Part shown: in pieces, positions 56,476 to 64,000 of the stretch
Position numbering within the stretch: position 1 is the stretch's first letter
How the letters are laid out: every line of letters starts with the position of its first letter
Assembly (NCBI RefSeq): GCF_902459745.1
Contig: NZ_CABPSJ010000004.1
Span: 496,001-560,000, forward strand
DNA length: 64,000 nucleotides
Reading direction: 5' to 3'
Origin: Pandoraea communis
GTDB taxonomy: Bacteria; Pseudomonadota; Gammaproteobacteria; Burkholderiales; Burkholderiaceae
Program-made: the position numbers and the translations under genes
The notes under the pieces: generated by a model
Told to the model about the DNA's origin: nothing
Database searches by the model: none
Seen by the model: the letters and a program-made list of their open reading frames with translations, nothing else

Positions 56476-56509
56476 TTAGCAAAACGCCGGCGCTGATAAG
56501 CGCCGGCGT
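56476..56509 (-). terminator. Terminator of the YXWGXW gene
   Basis: Minus-strand stem ACGCCGGCGC/GCGCCGGCGT with a six-nt loop followed by TTTGC. Only four T residues in all, so moderate strength. Confidence 0.65.
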
Positions 56510-56540
56510 CCCTCTCGATAAGCGGCGAGTGTGAGTCGGA

Positions 56541-56939
56541 TCAGTCGTGGCGATCGTGGCCGTAGCCGTGACCGTGGTCGCGGTGGTCGTCGTCATGACG
56601 ATCCCGTCCCCGGTCGCGATCCCCGTGATCCCCGTGATCCCAGCCGCCACGGTTCAACTCCCAGCCGTGCGGACCCTGATGCCAGGCCGGTGCGCGATAC
56701 GCATAGCCCGGGCGCTCACGTTCCCAATGACCGGCGCGCCACTCGTGGCGATGGCCATCCCAATCCCAGAAGCCCGGTGCCCACACGTATCCGACGCGCG
56801 GCGGCGGTACTGGCTCATAGCGCGGTTCCGGCGGTGCGCCAATGCTGATGGAAATACCCACCTGGGCATGGGCCGGAGCCGTGGCAATACCGCCGAGCGT
56901 GGCAGCAACGAGTGCAATGGTCAGCGTCAGTTTTTTCAT
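56541..56939 (-). CDS. Exported YXWGXW-motif protein with His/Asp-rich tail
   Basis: Small secreted protein (132 aa). Signal peptide MKKLTLTIALVAATLGGIATAPAHA, then Pro-rich linker and repeated aromatic motifs (GYVWAPGFWDWDGHRHEW, GHWERERPGYAYRAP, HQGPHGWELNRGGW) typical of the YXWGXW family. The last 35 residues alternate His, Asp, Gly and Arg (for example HDDDHRDHGHGYGHDRHD), which could bind metal ions. GGGGAGACG precedes the ATG at 56939. Function of the family is unknown; envelope or metal stress is a guess. Confidence 0.78.
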   Translation of the reverse strand: MKKLTLTIALVAATLGGIATAPAHAQVGISISIGAPPEPRYEPVPPPRVGYVWAPGFWDWDGHRHEWRAGHWERERPGYAYRAPAWHQGPHGWELNRGGWDHGDHGDRDRGRDRHDDDHRDHGHGYGHDRHD

Positions 56940-57133
56940 ATTCGTCTCCCCTTGGAAAGCGATGTTTTGGTACATCTTCATCGTATGAGGGAAACGGGGC
57001 AGTTATGAAGTAAATAGTCGTAAAAAAGTGTTGGAAGTGTTTCGTTCCATTTTTCGAAGGCCGCCTGAACAGGACGTTCGCGCCCGCTGGCACGCGCTCG
57101 GGATGGCTTGCCGCACGGCGCGAACGCCACGCG

Positions 57134-57535
57134 TCACGCCTTTGACGCGTGCTGATGACGGTATTCCTGTGTGCGTCCGCCATAACCGTAAGCCGCAGCG
57201 CGAGCGTCGATGACATGAATGTACGAACACGCGTGCACGTTGCCGAGCAGCCCTGACAGGGCTTCGAAGACTTGCGCGATGAACTGTGCCTTCTCCGCTT
57301 TCGTGTTCGTCTCGTCCGTCACGCTGATATCCAGATGGAAGGCGTTTTTCCCTTGCTCCGAGAGGGGCGCACCCCCGATGAACCAGCGCGTGTGCGCAAT
57401 GTAGTCGACGGTCACGGCAATCACTTCCGGCGCCTTGTGCAGCGTGTCGACCGTGAGTTGCGACACCGCACGCACGGCCTCGCGGGTGAGTGTGTCGTCA
57501 GGGGTTCCGGAGAGTTGCAGAACGATGTGCGGCAT
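57134..57535 (-). CDS. Tautomerase-superfamily protein
   Basis: Small enzyme-like protein (133 aa) of the 4-oxalocrotonate tautomerase/MIF superfamily. After removal of Met the N-terminal proline (MPHIVLQLSG) is the expected catalytic base. TVDTLHKAPEVIAVTVDYI and HVIDARAAAYGYGG resemble the longer MSAD/cis-CaaD-like group. ATG 57535 is chosen because it exposes the proline; the frame is open to 57649. Divergent from a LysR regulator with a T-N11-A site in between. Confidence 0.87.
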   Translation of the reverse strand: MPHIVLQLSGTPDDTLTREAVRAVSQLTVDTLHKAPEVIAVTVDYIAHTRWFIGGAPLSEQGKNAFHLDISVTDETNTKAEKAQFIAQVFEALSGLLGNVHACSYIHVIDARAAAYGYGGRTQEYRHQHASKA

Positions 57536-57557
57536 GGTGTGGCTCCCAAACGTTGAA

Positions 57558-57580
57558 TCGTTGAGTGATGTGGACAACGA
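57558..57580. promoter_or_regulatory. LysR-type binding site candidate
   Basis: TCGTTG and CAACGA, perfect 6-bp arms with an 11-nt centre, between the tautomerase and its divergent LysR regulator. This is the T-N11-A layout of LTTR operators. Confidence 0.5.
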
Positions 57581-57648
57581 CTCCAGTCTAGGGAGATGAT
57601 TGACATCGGAAAAGCGGGAATTTACGATTCCATCCATCGGTTTTTTCA

Positions 57649-58548
57649 ATGGGTGAGGTCATGGCTCCCGGATTCGATTTCGATCAGTTGCGCACCTTCG
57701 TTGCCGTGGCCGAGGCGGGCAGTCTCTCGGCGGCTGCACCACGCGTGTTCCTGTCGCAGTCGTCGGTGAGCGAACAGATTCGCAAACTCGAGGAGCGTGT
57801 CGGCGTGACATTGTTCACGCGCGGCAAGCAAGGGGTCGCGACGACGCCCGCCGGCGAGCGTCTTCTGGTCCATGCGCGGCAGTTGATCGCCCAGTCCGAA
57901 CGCGCTTGGCATGACGTGCGCGGGTTCTCGCTCGCAGGCGAGTTGCGGTTGGCAATCACGGATTACTTCCGCCCCGGTGATGTAGCGCGCATGCTGCGGC
58001 ACCTCAGCGTGGCGTATCCGGCGTTGCGCATTCACGTGACGATTCTGAAAAGCGGCGTGATCGAGTCGGGGTACGACAGCGGCGACTTCGACATTGGCTT
58101 GTCGATGCGTGTGCTTGGCAAGTCCCTCGGCCGCGACGCGGTTGCGGGCACCCGGACGCTGGGCAGAGAGCCGCTCGACTGGGTGGCGTCGCCCGATTTC
58201 GTGCTGGAGCACGGGGGGCCGCTACCGCTGCTGGTGCTGCCCGACACCTGTGCGTTGCATCGCTTCACTACGCAATGGCTCGACGAGCATCGCGTGCCAT
58301 ACACGATTGCGCACGTGGCGTCGGGGGTGGCGGGGTTGCAGTTGGCATTGAGCGCGGGGCTCGGGGTGGCATGTCTGAACGCGTCGGCGGCGGGGCCGTC
58401 ACTCGTGCGCATCGAGACGCCGATGCCAGGACGGCGCTTGCCTTCGTTGCCGGATGCAGAGTTTCATCTGCTGCCCGCGCGCCGTGGCGAACCCGAGTGG
58501 GTCACGCAGGCGCGCGACGCGCTGGCCGAGCAACTGACCGTCCGGTAA
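57649..58548 (+). CDS. LysR-family transcriptional regulator
   Basis: LTTR (299 aa). Helix-turn-helix FDQLRTFVAVAEAGSLSAAA ... FLSQSSVSEQIRKLEERVG, then the effector-binding domain with DFDIGLSMRVLGK. Start 57649 or 57661 (second Met); neither has an ideal ribosome site. Divergent from the tautomerase gene, the likely target, sharing the 113-nt control region with the candidate operator. Confidence 0.88.
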   Translation: MGEVMAPGFDFDQLRTFVAVAEAGSLSAAAPRVFLSQSSVSEQIRKLEERVGVTLFTRGKQGVATTPAGERLLVHARQLIAQSERAWHDVRGFSLAGELRLAITDYFRPGDVARMLRHLSVAYPALRIHVTILKSGVIESGYDSGDFDIGLSMRVLGKSLGRDAVAGTRTLGREPLDWVASPDFVLEHGGPLPLLVLPDTCALHRFTTQWLDEHRVPYTIAHVASGVAGLQLALSAGLGVACLNASAAGPSLVRIETPMPGRRLPSLPDAEFHLLPARRGEPEWVTQARDALAEQLTVR

Positions 58549-58575
58549 AGCCCGCCAGTAACGCATTAGCGCGGA

Positions 58576-59445
58576 TTACAGCGCATTCAGCGGGATTTTC
58601 AGATAGCGCGTGCCGTTGGCCTCCGGCGCCGGCATGTCGCCTGCGCGAATATTGACCTGCACGGCAGGCAGGATCAGCGTGGGCATGTCGAGCGTCCTGT
58701 CGCGCGCTTCGCGCATGGCGACGAAGGCAGTTTCATCGATGCCGTCGTGCACATGGATGTTCGCCCTGCGCTGTTCGCCGACCGTTGTCTGCCAGTTCGC
58801 GGCACGCCCGGAAGGCGGATAGTCGTGGCACATGAACAGACGTGTCGATTCGGGCAGGGCCAGCAGACGGCGGATCGAGCGGAACAGCGTGTGCGCGTTG
58901 CCACCGGGGAAGTCGCAGCGAGCGGTGCCCACGTCGGGCATAAAGAGCGTGTCGCCCACGAAGACGGCGTCGCCCACACGATAGGCCATGTCAGCCGGCG
59001 TATGGCCCGGCACGAACATCGCCTCGGCCTGCAATGTGCCGATGGCGAACGTCTCGCCATCGTCGAACAGATGATCGAACTGCGAGCCGTCGGGCGGTAC
59101 GTCGGTGCCCAGATGAAACAGCTTCTTGAAGACGTGCTGAACGTCGCGGATGTGCGCACCGATGGCAATGCGTCCGCCGACGTGTTCCTTGAGCCAGCGT
59201 GCCGCGGACAGATGATCGGCGTGCGCATGCGTCTCGAGAATCCAGTCGACCGTGAGCTTTTGCGCAGCAATGAATTCGAGGACACGTTCGGCCGACCCCG
59301 TGTGCGTACGGCCCGCCTTGGGATCGTAGTCGAGCACCGGATCGATGATCGCCGCGTGACCGCCCGGCGCATCGAACACGACGTACGTCACTGTGGCGGT
59401 AACCGTGTCGAAGAAGGCTTCGATGTGTGCTGGCGTAGCTGACAT
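58576..59445 (-). CDS. blh: Metallo-beta-lactamase-fold persulfide hydrolase/dioxygenase (Blh/ETHE1-like)
   Basis: MBL-fold protein (289 aa) similar to Blh of BigR operons, acting on glutathione persulfide in hydrogen sulfide detoxification. Metal motif THAHADHLSAA (H73, H75, D77, H78), then GHTPAD, FVGDTLFMPDVGTARCDF and MCHDYPP with the remaining ligands. In persulfide dioxygenases these bind a single iron. AGGAG precedes the ATG at 59445. Divergent from the BigR-like regulator across 69 nt containing an AT-rich palindrome. Confidence 0.87.
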   Translation of the reverse strand: MSATPAHIEAFFDTVTATVTYVVFDAPGGHAAIIDPVLDYDPKAGRTHTGSAERVLEFIAAQKLTVDWILETHAHADHLSAARWLKEHVGGRIAIGAHIRDVQHVFKKLFHLGTDVPPDGSQFDHLFDDGETFAIGTLQAEAMFVPGHTPADMAYRVGDAVFVGDTLFMPDVGTARCDFPGGNAHTLFRSIRRLLALPESTRLFMCHDYPPSGRAANWQTTVGEQRRANIHVHDGIDETAFVAMREARDRTLDMPTLILPAVQVNIRAGDMPAPEANGTRYLKIPLNAL

Positions 59446-59471
59446 GACCGGCTCCTGCAAAAATTTATCGA

Positions 59472-59486
59472 TTTATATATTATAAA
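59472..59486. promoter_or_regulatory. Operator candidate for the BigR-like regulator
   Basis: TTTATA and TATAAA arms around a 3-nt TAT centre, in a very AT-rich 69-nt gap between the divergent hydrolase and regulator. It overlaps TATA-like -10 sequences for both directions, fitting a repressor that blocks both promoters. Confidence 0.6.
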
Positions 59487-59514
59487 CTAGTAAAGTATAC
59501 GCAATTGACGTGAC

Positions 59515-59919
59515 ATGTCGTCGCGCTGCGACTTTCCGATTTGTATTGATCCTGCCATGCCCAGAGTGACTGCGCTATCCCCTGTCGACCGGGCGGCCGT
59601 CTCCTCAGACGTCGCGCCGCTCGATATTGCGCGCCTGCGAAGTGCCGCGCACGACGCATCTACGCTGCTGCGTGCGCTCGCCAACGAAGACCGTCTGCTG
59701 ATCCTGTGTCAGCTCACGCAAGGAGAGATGTCCGTTGGCGAACTGGAAGCACAACTCGACATCCGGCAACCGACGCTTTCGCAGCAACTTGCCGTGCTGC
59801 GCAGCGAGGCGCTGGTGAGCACGCGCCGCGACGGCAAACGTATCTACTATTCGGTCGCGGATGGCGCCGTGCTTGCCGTGCTGGCTTGTCTTTACGATCA
59901 GTTTTGTCCGAAAGCCTGA
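59515..59919 (+). CDS. bigR: ArsR-family sulfide/redox-responsive repressor (BigR/SqrR-like)
   Basis: Winged-helix ArsR/SmtB protein (134 aa). [30 protein letters not shown] and [13 protein letters not shown] form the DNA-binding core. C65 and C131 are 66 residues apart, the same spacing as the two redox cysteines of BigR (42 and 108), which form a disulfide or tetrasulfide with persulfides and release DNA. The upstream part (1-40) is longer than in BigR, so ATG at 59557 could be the true start. Followed by two YeeE/YedE-type genes. Confidence 0.85.
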   Translation: MSSRCDFPICIDPAMPRVTALSPVDRAAVSSDVAPLDIARLRSAAHDASTLLRALANEDRLLILCQLTQGEMSVGELEAQLDIRQPTLSQQLAVLRSEALVSTRRDGKRIYYSVADGAVLAVLACLYDQFCPKA

Positions 59920-59989
59920 TTGCCTCCGATCACCTCGCTTTTTGCTGCCACATCGCTCATTGCCTAATGTTCAAGGGGAGGCTCCACCC

Positions 59990-60436
59990 ATGACTATCGA
60001 TACGCTTCATTTCACTCCGTGGACCGCATTGGCCGGTGGGGTGCTCATTGGACTGGCTGCCGTCTGGTTGATGCTGGCGGCCGGACGCATTGCGGGCATT
60101 TCCGGCATCGTCGGCGGTCTGTTGTGGCCGCGTCCAGGCGATGTGGGCTGGCGCGTCGTATTCATCGCCGGAATGATGGTGGCGCCTTGGGTGTATCGCA
60201 CCGTTGCCGTCGTGCCCGAAGCGCAGATCGATGCCAGCACCGCGATGCTCATCGCAGCAGGTTTGCTGGTCGGATTCGGCACCCGGCTCGGGTCGGGCTG
60301 CACAAGTGGCCATGGCGTTTGCGGTCTTTCGCGATTGTCGTGGCGCTCGCTAGTCGCCACGCTGTGCTTCATGGCGACCGGTTTCGTGACGGTATTCGTC
60401 GTGCGGCATGTCCTGACCCTGGGAGGTGCCGCATGA
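59990..60436 (+). CDS. YeeE/YedE-family membrane protein (first half)
   Basis: Four-helix inner-membrane protein (148 aa). [15 protein letters not shown] carries C104 and C111, the cysteine pair that relays thiosulfate or sulfur in TsuA/YeeE-type transporters. AAGGGGAGG precedes the ATG at 59990. It overlaps the next gene by 4 nt (ATGA); the two together correspond to a split YeeE. Likely sulfur-compound transport in the BigR regulon. Confidence 0.87.
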   Translation: MTIDTLHFTPWTALAGGVLIGLAAVWLMLAAGRIAGISGIVGGLLWPRPGDVGWRVVFIAGMMVAPWVYRTVAVVPEAQIDASTAMLIAAGLLVGFGTRLGSGCTSGHGVCGLSRLSWRSLVATLCFMATGFVTVFVVRHVLTLGGAA

Positions 60437-60855
60437 AAAAGCTGATCTTCGCATTCGTCGGCGGCCTCGCATTCGGGCTTGGGCTGATACTCGCGGGCAT
60501 GGCGAATCCGGCAAAGGTGTTGGGCTTTCTCGACCTGGCCGGCAAATGGGATCCATCGCTGGCGTTCGTGATGGGCGGGGCCATTGCGGTGGGCCTCGTC
60601 GGGTTCCGCTTGGCGCATTCACGGGCGCTCGCCTGGACGGGCGAGCCACGTGTGTGGCCCGCCTTGCGCGGCATCGACAAACGGCTGGTGCTCGGCGCGT
60701 TGCTGTTTGGCGTGGGTTGGGGGATTGCAGGCATTTGCCCGGGCCCTGCGCTGGTGCTGCTTGGCGCGGGGTATGGCAAGGGGTTGTTGTTCGTTGTCGC
60801 GATGATCGCCGGTATGGTGCTGCACACGGTGTTCTCCCGTGTGAGCACGAAGTAA
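60433..60855 (+). CDS. YeeE/YedE-family membrane protein (second half)
   Basis: Four-helix inner-membrane protein (140 aa) of the DUF6691 type. [25 protein letters not shown] is the family start; [19 protein letters not shown] holds C102, which matches the conserved cysteine of the second YeeE half. Translationally coupled to the preceding gene. Expected to form a heteromeric sulfur-compound channel with it. Confidence 0.88.
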   Translation: MKKLIFAFVGGLAFGLGLILAGMANPAKVLGFLDLAGKWDPSLAFVMGGAIAVGLVGFRLAHSRALAWTGEPRVWPALRGIDKRLVLGALLFGVGWGIAGICPGPALVLLGAGYGKGLLFVVAMIAGMVLHTVFSRVSTK

Positions 60856-60910
60856 GGCGCGAAACGAAGCGTGAAAGCGCGTGAAACGACGCGTGAAGCA
60901 GCGCTTCGGT

Positions 60911-62293
60911 TCAGTGTTTTCTCGCGAGTTCCGTGCCCGCATCGGCGGGCAGTTGGCGGGTGACGGGGATCGATAGCCACGAGAACAGCCCGATCACGAG
61001 GAACGCCGGGAGGAAGTCGCCGGCCGTCAGGTGTTCGTGGCCGGCGAGCCGGCTGCTCGCCTGTAGCACCATCCCCGAAATCGTCACCCCCAACCCGAGC
61101 GATAACTGCTGCACCACGCTTGCGAGGCTCGTCGCGCGGCTCGCGTCGGCACTCGCAATGTCGGCGTACACGATCGAGTTCAGGCAGGTGAATTGCAGCG
61201 ACGGGAAGAAACCGCCGAACGCCACCACGCCCAGCATCACGAGCACCGGCGTGTCGTGCGTGAACAGCCCGTAGGACGAGAGCGCCAATCCGGCCAGCGC
61301 CGCGTTGACGATCAGCACCCGGCGGAAGCCGAATTTCGCCAGCACCCGCTGCGCAATCGCCTTCATGAAAATCGCACCGAACGCCGACGCGCAGGTAATC
61401 ATGCCCGATTCGAATGGGTCCATATGCAGCCCTTCCTGCAAGGCCAGCGGTAGCAGAAACGGCACGGCCCCCAAGCCGATACGGAAGAGCGAGCCACCGG
61501 CGACACTGGCGTGGAACGTCGGAATGCGCAGCAGACGAAAGTCGAGCAGCGGCGCTTCCACACGATTCGCGTGCCGCCAGTAGGCGTAGACGAACAGCGC
61601 GCCCAGCACGCACATGGCGATCACGACGCTATCGGCGACCTGATGTTCGCCGATCATGGCCAGCCCCAGCATGAGCAGGCCGCTACCGAGTGCGGAGAGG
61701 ATGAAACCGAGTGTGTCGAGGCGTCCGGCGTCGCCGCCGCGCTCGTTGTCAATGTACTTGCCCGCGAGGTAGATGCCGAGCAGGCTGACCGGAATGTTGA
61801 TGAAGAAGATCCATCGCCAGTGCAGATAGGCCGTGATGGCACCACCGAGCGGCGGGCCGATCACCGGCCCCAGCAGGGCGGGCATCGTCAGATAGCCGAT
61901 GGCCTTGACCAGATCATGCTTGGGCACCGCGCGGAAGATCACGAGACGGCCGACCGGCACCATCATCGCGCCGCCGACGCCTTGCAGAAAGCGAGCGAAC
62001 ACGAACGTCGGCAACGAAAACGACAGCGCACACAGGATCGATCCGGCCATGAAGATGCCGATCGCGGTACGAAAGACGTTACGCGCACCGAAGCGGTCGG
62101 ACACCCAGCCGCAAATCGGAATGAAGATGCCGAGCCCGACCACGTAGGCGGTGAGCGCCATCTTCAGTGAAATCGGGTCCTGATGGAGATCGCGTGCCAT
62201 GGCGGGCAGCGAAGTTGTGATCACCGTGGCGTCGATGTTCTCCATGAACAGGGCGCAAGCGATGATGAGCGGGATGATGACGGCGCGCGACAC
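60911..62293 (-). CDS. DHA2-family MFS efflux transporter (EmrB/HsrA-like)
   Basis: Multidrug/proton antiporter (460 aa) with about 14 hydrophobic segments. ALFMENIDATVITTSLPAMA is motif D1-like, GWVSDRFGARNVFRTAI is motif A and GPVIGPPLGGAITAYLHWRWIFFINIPV is motif C with the next helix. The start is GTG at 62293; no ribosome site is visible, and an in-frame stop lies about 50 nt upstream. A 24-bp perfect palindrome lies 41 nt before the start, but no regulator gene is adjacent. Confidence 0.88.
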   Translation of the reverse strand: MSRAVIIPLIIACALFMENIDATVITTSLPAMARDLHQDPISLKMALTAYVVGLGIFIPICGWVSDRFGARNVFRTAIGIFMAGSILCALSFSLPTFVFARFLQGVGGAMMVPVGRLVIFRAVPKHDLVKAIGYLTMPALLGPVIGPPLGGAITAYLHWRWIFFINIPVSLLGIYLAGKYIDNERGGDAGRLDTLGFILSALGSGLLMLGLAMIGEHQVADSVVIAMCVLGALFVYAYWRHANRVEAPLLDFRLLRIPTFHASVAGGSLFRIGLGAVPFLLPLALQEGLHMDPFESGMITCASAFGAIFMKAIAQRVLAKFGFRRVLIVNAALAGLALSSYGLFTHDTPVLVMLGVVAFGGFFPSLQFTCLNSIVYADIASADASRATSLASVVQQLSLGLGVTISGMVLQASSRLAGHEHLTAGDFLPAFLVIGLFSWLSIPVTRQLPADAGTELARKH

Positions 62294-62333
62294 GATGGGG
62301 GAGACGGCTGGCGCAAAGACTCGGATTCTCCCA

Positions 62334-62357
62334 CGATTGAAGCGTACGCTTCAATCG
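62334..62357. promoter_or_regulatory. 24-bp perfect palindrome upstream of the DHA2 pump
   Basis: CGATTGAAGCGT followed directly by its reverse complement ACGCTTCAATCG, between the pump gene (start 62293) and the upstream GNAT stop (62370). Size and symmetry are those of a TetR-type operator. Confidence 0.65.
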
Positions 62358-62369
62358 CGAAGGCGACGC

Positions 62370-62978
62370 TTACCGCTTGCCGGCCGCCAATTCGTGAGCG
62401 TCGAGCCGATACAGTACGTGGCGGCGCAGCCGGTGACCCGGCGGAATCAAGGGGTGCAGAAAGTCTTCGTCGGGGCAGTGCCGCATACCGATGCGCTGCA
62501 TCACCGCTCTCGATCGGACGTTGGCGGGTACGGTGAACGAGACCAACCCGTCGAGGCCCAGTGTGCCAAAGGCGAACTGCGCCGCGGCGCTCGCCGCTTC
62601 CGTTGCATATCCCTTCGACCACCACGCCGACGCCAGCCGCCAGCCGATTTCCACGGCGGGCACGAAAGGGGCATCGAAGCCGACGCGCATCAGACCGACG
62701 AAACCGGCGAACGGCGTCACGCCTGGAATCTCCAGCGCCCATGGGCCATAGCCATGCATCTCGATGTGTTGCGCCAGCCGGTGGGCGATGGCGTCGCTCT
62801 GGGCCCGATCGAGCGTTGTCGGAAAGTGGCGCATGACTTCCCGATCGGCGTTGAGTGCGGCAAAAAGCGGTAGATCTTCCGTGCGCCACTGACGCAAGAT
62901 CGTACGCTCGGTGGTGAGCGTCGGCGCGGGCGTGCCGAAAGGGGAGTGCGAGTCCACGGCAATGGTCGAAGTCGTCAT
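62370..62978 (-). CDS. GNAT-family N-acetyltransferase (RimJ/RimL type)
   Basis: Acetyltransferase (202 aa) of the RimJ/RimL-like group: LTTERTILRQWRTEDLPLFAAL at the start, VEIGWRLASAWWSKGYATEA as the acetyl-CoA block and NVRSRAVMQRIGMRHC at the end. Substrate unknown (ribosomal protein N-terminus or small molecule). It reads towards the DHA2 pump, 76 nt away, and the palindrome lies between them, so the two are probably regulated separately. Confidence 0.87.
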   Translation of the reverse strand: MTTSTIAVDSHSPFGTPAPTLTTERTILRQWRTEDLPLFAALNADREVMRHFPTTLDRAQSDAIAHRLAQHIEMHGYGPWALEIPGVTPFAGFVGLMRVGFDAPFVPAVEIGWRLASAWWSKGYATEAASAAAQFAFGTLGLDGLVSFTVPANVRSRAVMQRIGMRHCPDEDFLHPLIPPGHRLRRHVLYRLDAHELAAGKR

Positions 62979-63876
62979 GCGTTCAAAATCCCTGTTGAAT
63001 CAGTGCGAATTCCGTTGGCAATTGCCGATCGAGATAAATCAGGATTTGCTTAATTGCATTCGTGAAAATGCGGTTTTCCCGGTGGTAAGCCTTGCCGAAT
63101 GGGACTCTGCGGGCAATCGCATGCAGACGGATTGTCCAATCTCACGAGGCCTATCTTACGAAAACTCTTTCGATTCGGGAAATGACATCGGCGCATGAGA
63201 CTGACGTATACGTCAACAAATCGGAAGGTGCGCCGGTTTGTCCCGATTTATCGGTGTCTCGACGCTCGGAGGGCCATCGGGGGCATATTGCCGCCGATAT
63301 CGCGAAAAGGTGTATTGCGAGCAACCATGGGCATGGCATCCGCAGACACCAATGGGACGTCGGACGAAAGCTGCCTAATTCCTATGAAAAATTCTCATCC
63401 CCGGGTTATCCGCAAATCGCGGCGTCGGACGCGAATAGTCCGAATGAGCACAGTGCTTCGGATAACGGAATGATCGGATTGCGCTTAAATATTTAGGATC
63501 GTATATCTTGTGGCGATCAAATGATCGAAATGCCGATGTCGTGGATCTGAGAGCGCTTGGCCGGCGAATGCCCGCCAAATCATGCAGGATAGCGCGTGGA
63601 CCCATGAGGCCGCGTGGAGTACTGATCACTATCTGACGAATTTGTTCCCTATTGCGACGTAATTGACACCGCTTATCGAGAAATATCGGCAACGCGGGGG
63701 TGGTAGTAATCCTGGATTCATGCCCCGATCCCGTGCATTTTCTGAACCGCCGATCAGACAATTCAATGAAATTTTCGCGTTCGCAGGCTCACTTGATGGA
63801 AATGCCGTTTTCAAATTATTAAAACTCGTGCTATTTTAAGTGGCGATCCATTTTTAACAACGTAAGGACACGCCAG
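62979..63876. other. Gene-poor region upstream of the H-NS gene
   Basis: About 0.9 kb without a convincing gene. Composition is lower in GC than the flanks. Reading frames at 63092-63496 (plus) and 63375-63761 (minus) lack ribosome sites and codon bias. A short palindrome CGATCA-AA-TGATCG lies at 63514-63527, and TTTTCA ... TATTTT before 63840 may be the H-NS promoter. It may be the auto-regulated control region of the H-NS gene or decayed sequence. Confidence 0.45.
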
Positions 63877-64000
63877 ATGGCAAGCTATAAGGAACTCGTC
63901 GCGCAACGCGAAAAGATCGAAAAGCAAATCGAAGAGGCCCGGACCCGCGAGGTGGCTCAGGTCATCGCCGAAGTCAAACAGAAGATCCAGGAATACGAAC
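63877..64000 (+). CDS. H-NS histone-family protein, 5' part only
   Basis: First 41 codons of a nucleoid protein of the BpH3/Bv3F (H-NS) family, cut by the window edge. MASYKELVAQREKIEKQIEEA and the following VAQVIAEVKQKIQEYE form the N-terminal oligomerisation helices; the C-terminal AT-hook-like DNA-binding motif is beyond the window. AAGGA lies 11 nt before the ATG. Family proteins bind AT-rich DNA and silence acquired or AT-rich regions. Confidence 0.85.
   Translation, partial: MASYKELVAQREKIEKQIEEARTREVAQVIAEVKQKIQEYE

Noticed and set aside
63092-63496. 134-codon frame before the H-NS gene
   Set aside because: No ribosome site, atypical codon use and no family features.
1-64000. CRISPR arrays, tRNA or rRNA genes, insertion sequences and prophage
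   Set aside because: No regularly spaced repeats, no cloverleaf sequences recognised by eye and no transposase, integrase or phage structural gene in the window.

Overview
The window looks like chromosomal DNA of a Burkholderiaceae betaproteobacterium, most probably Pandoraea. The evidence is a high-GC coding style with strong third-position bias (long antisense shadow frames), the conserved block dut / coaBC-lspA-ileS-ribF / purN, clpS-clpA next to a cold-shock gene, an H-NS (BpH3-type) gene at the right edge, and protein sequences that read like Burkholderia and Pandoraea homologues. I see no insertion sequence, prophage, tRNA, rRNA or CRISPR array. The genus is inferred from memory of protein families, not from a search.

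Layout. 0.1-2.2 kb: a Rieske aromatic-acid hydroxylase (alpha, beta, ferredoxin; salicylate 5-hydroxylase type) with no reductase in view. 2.8-6 kb: cspA, clpS-clpA. 6-18.8 kb: housekeeping (dut, LLM oxidoreductase, MFS, coaBC, lspA-ileS, ribF, purN-RsmB-like methyltransferase, MscS channel). 19-24.1 kb: acyl desaturase and the de novo NAD genes nadA-nadC facing nadB. 24.4-27.3 kb: rpmB-rpmG, radC, FKBP isomerase-ispH. 28-33 kb: a complete branched-chain amino acid ABC transporter (livK, H, M, G, F). 33.1-36.8 kb: two GNAT acetyltransferases and an acetylornithine-type aminotransferase, then an iron-sulfur flavoreductase. 36.8-42.7 kb: an SDR epimerase and a MacA-MacB-NodT tripartite exporter. 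42.8-51.3 kb: a small exported protein, an orphan response regulator, PPK2, a CorA/ZntB transporter, an XRE regulator diverging from an SDR, an autotransporter heptosyltransferase and a LysR regulator. 51.5-56.3 kb: malic enzyme and an amino-acid ABC uptake cluster lacking an ATPase. 56.5-62.98 kb: a His-rich YXWGXW protein, tautomerase with divergent LysR, a BigR-type persulfide-detoxification cluster, a DHA2 MFS pump and a GNAT. The last 0.9 kb before the truncated H-NS gene has no convincing gene.

The most unusual signal is in the leader of the acetylornithine aminotransferase gene (35.5-35.7 kb, minus strand). It holds a TTGACA promoter, a 28-codon reading frame with eight arginine codons (four consecutive) and a perfect intrinsic terminator just before the structural gene. 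This is the architecture of ribosome-mediated attenuation, here apparently sensing arginine. Other regulatory structures of note are a terminator-like hairpin in the cspA 5' UTR, several genes whose -10 box sits 6-7 nt before the start codon (predicted leaderless mRNAs), a 24-bp perfect palindrome upstream of the DHA2 pump, and an AT-rich operator between the divergent persulfide hydrolase and BigR-like genes.
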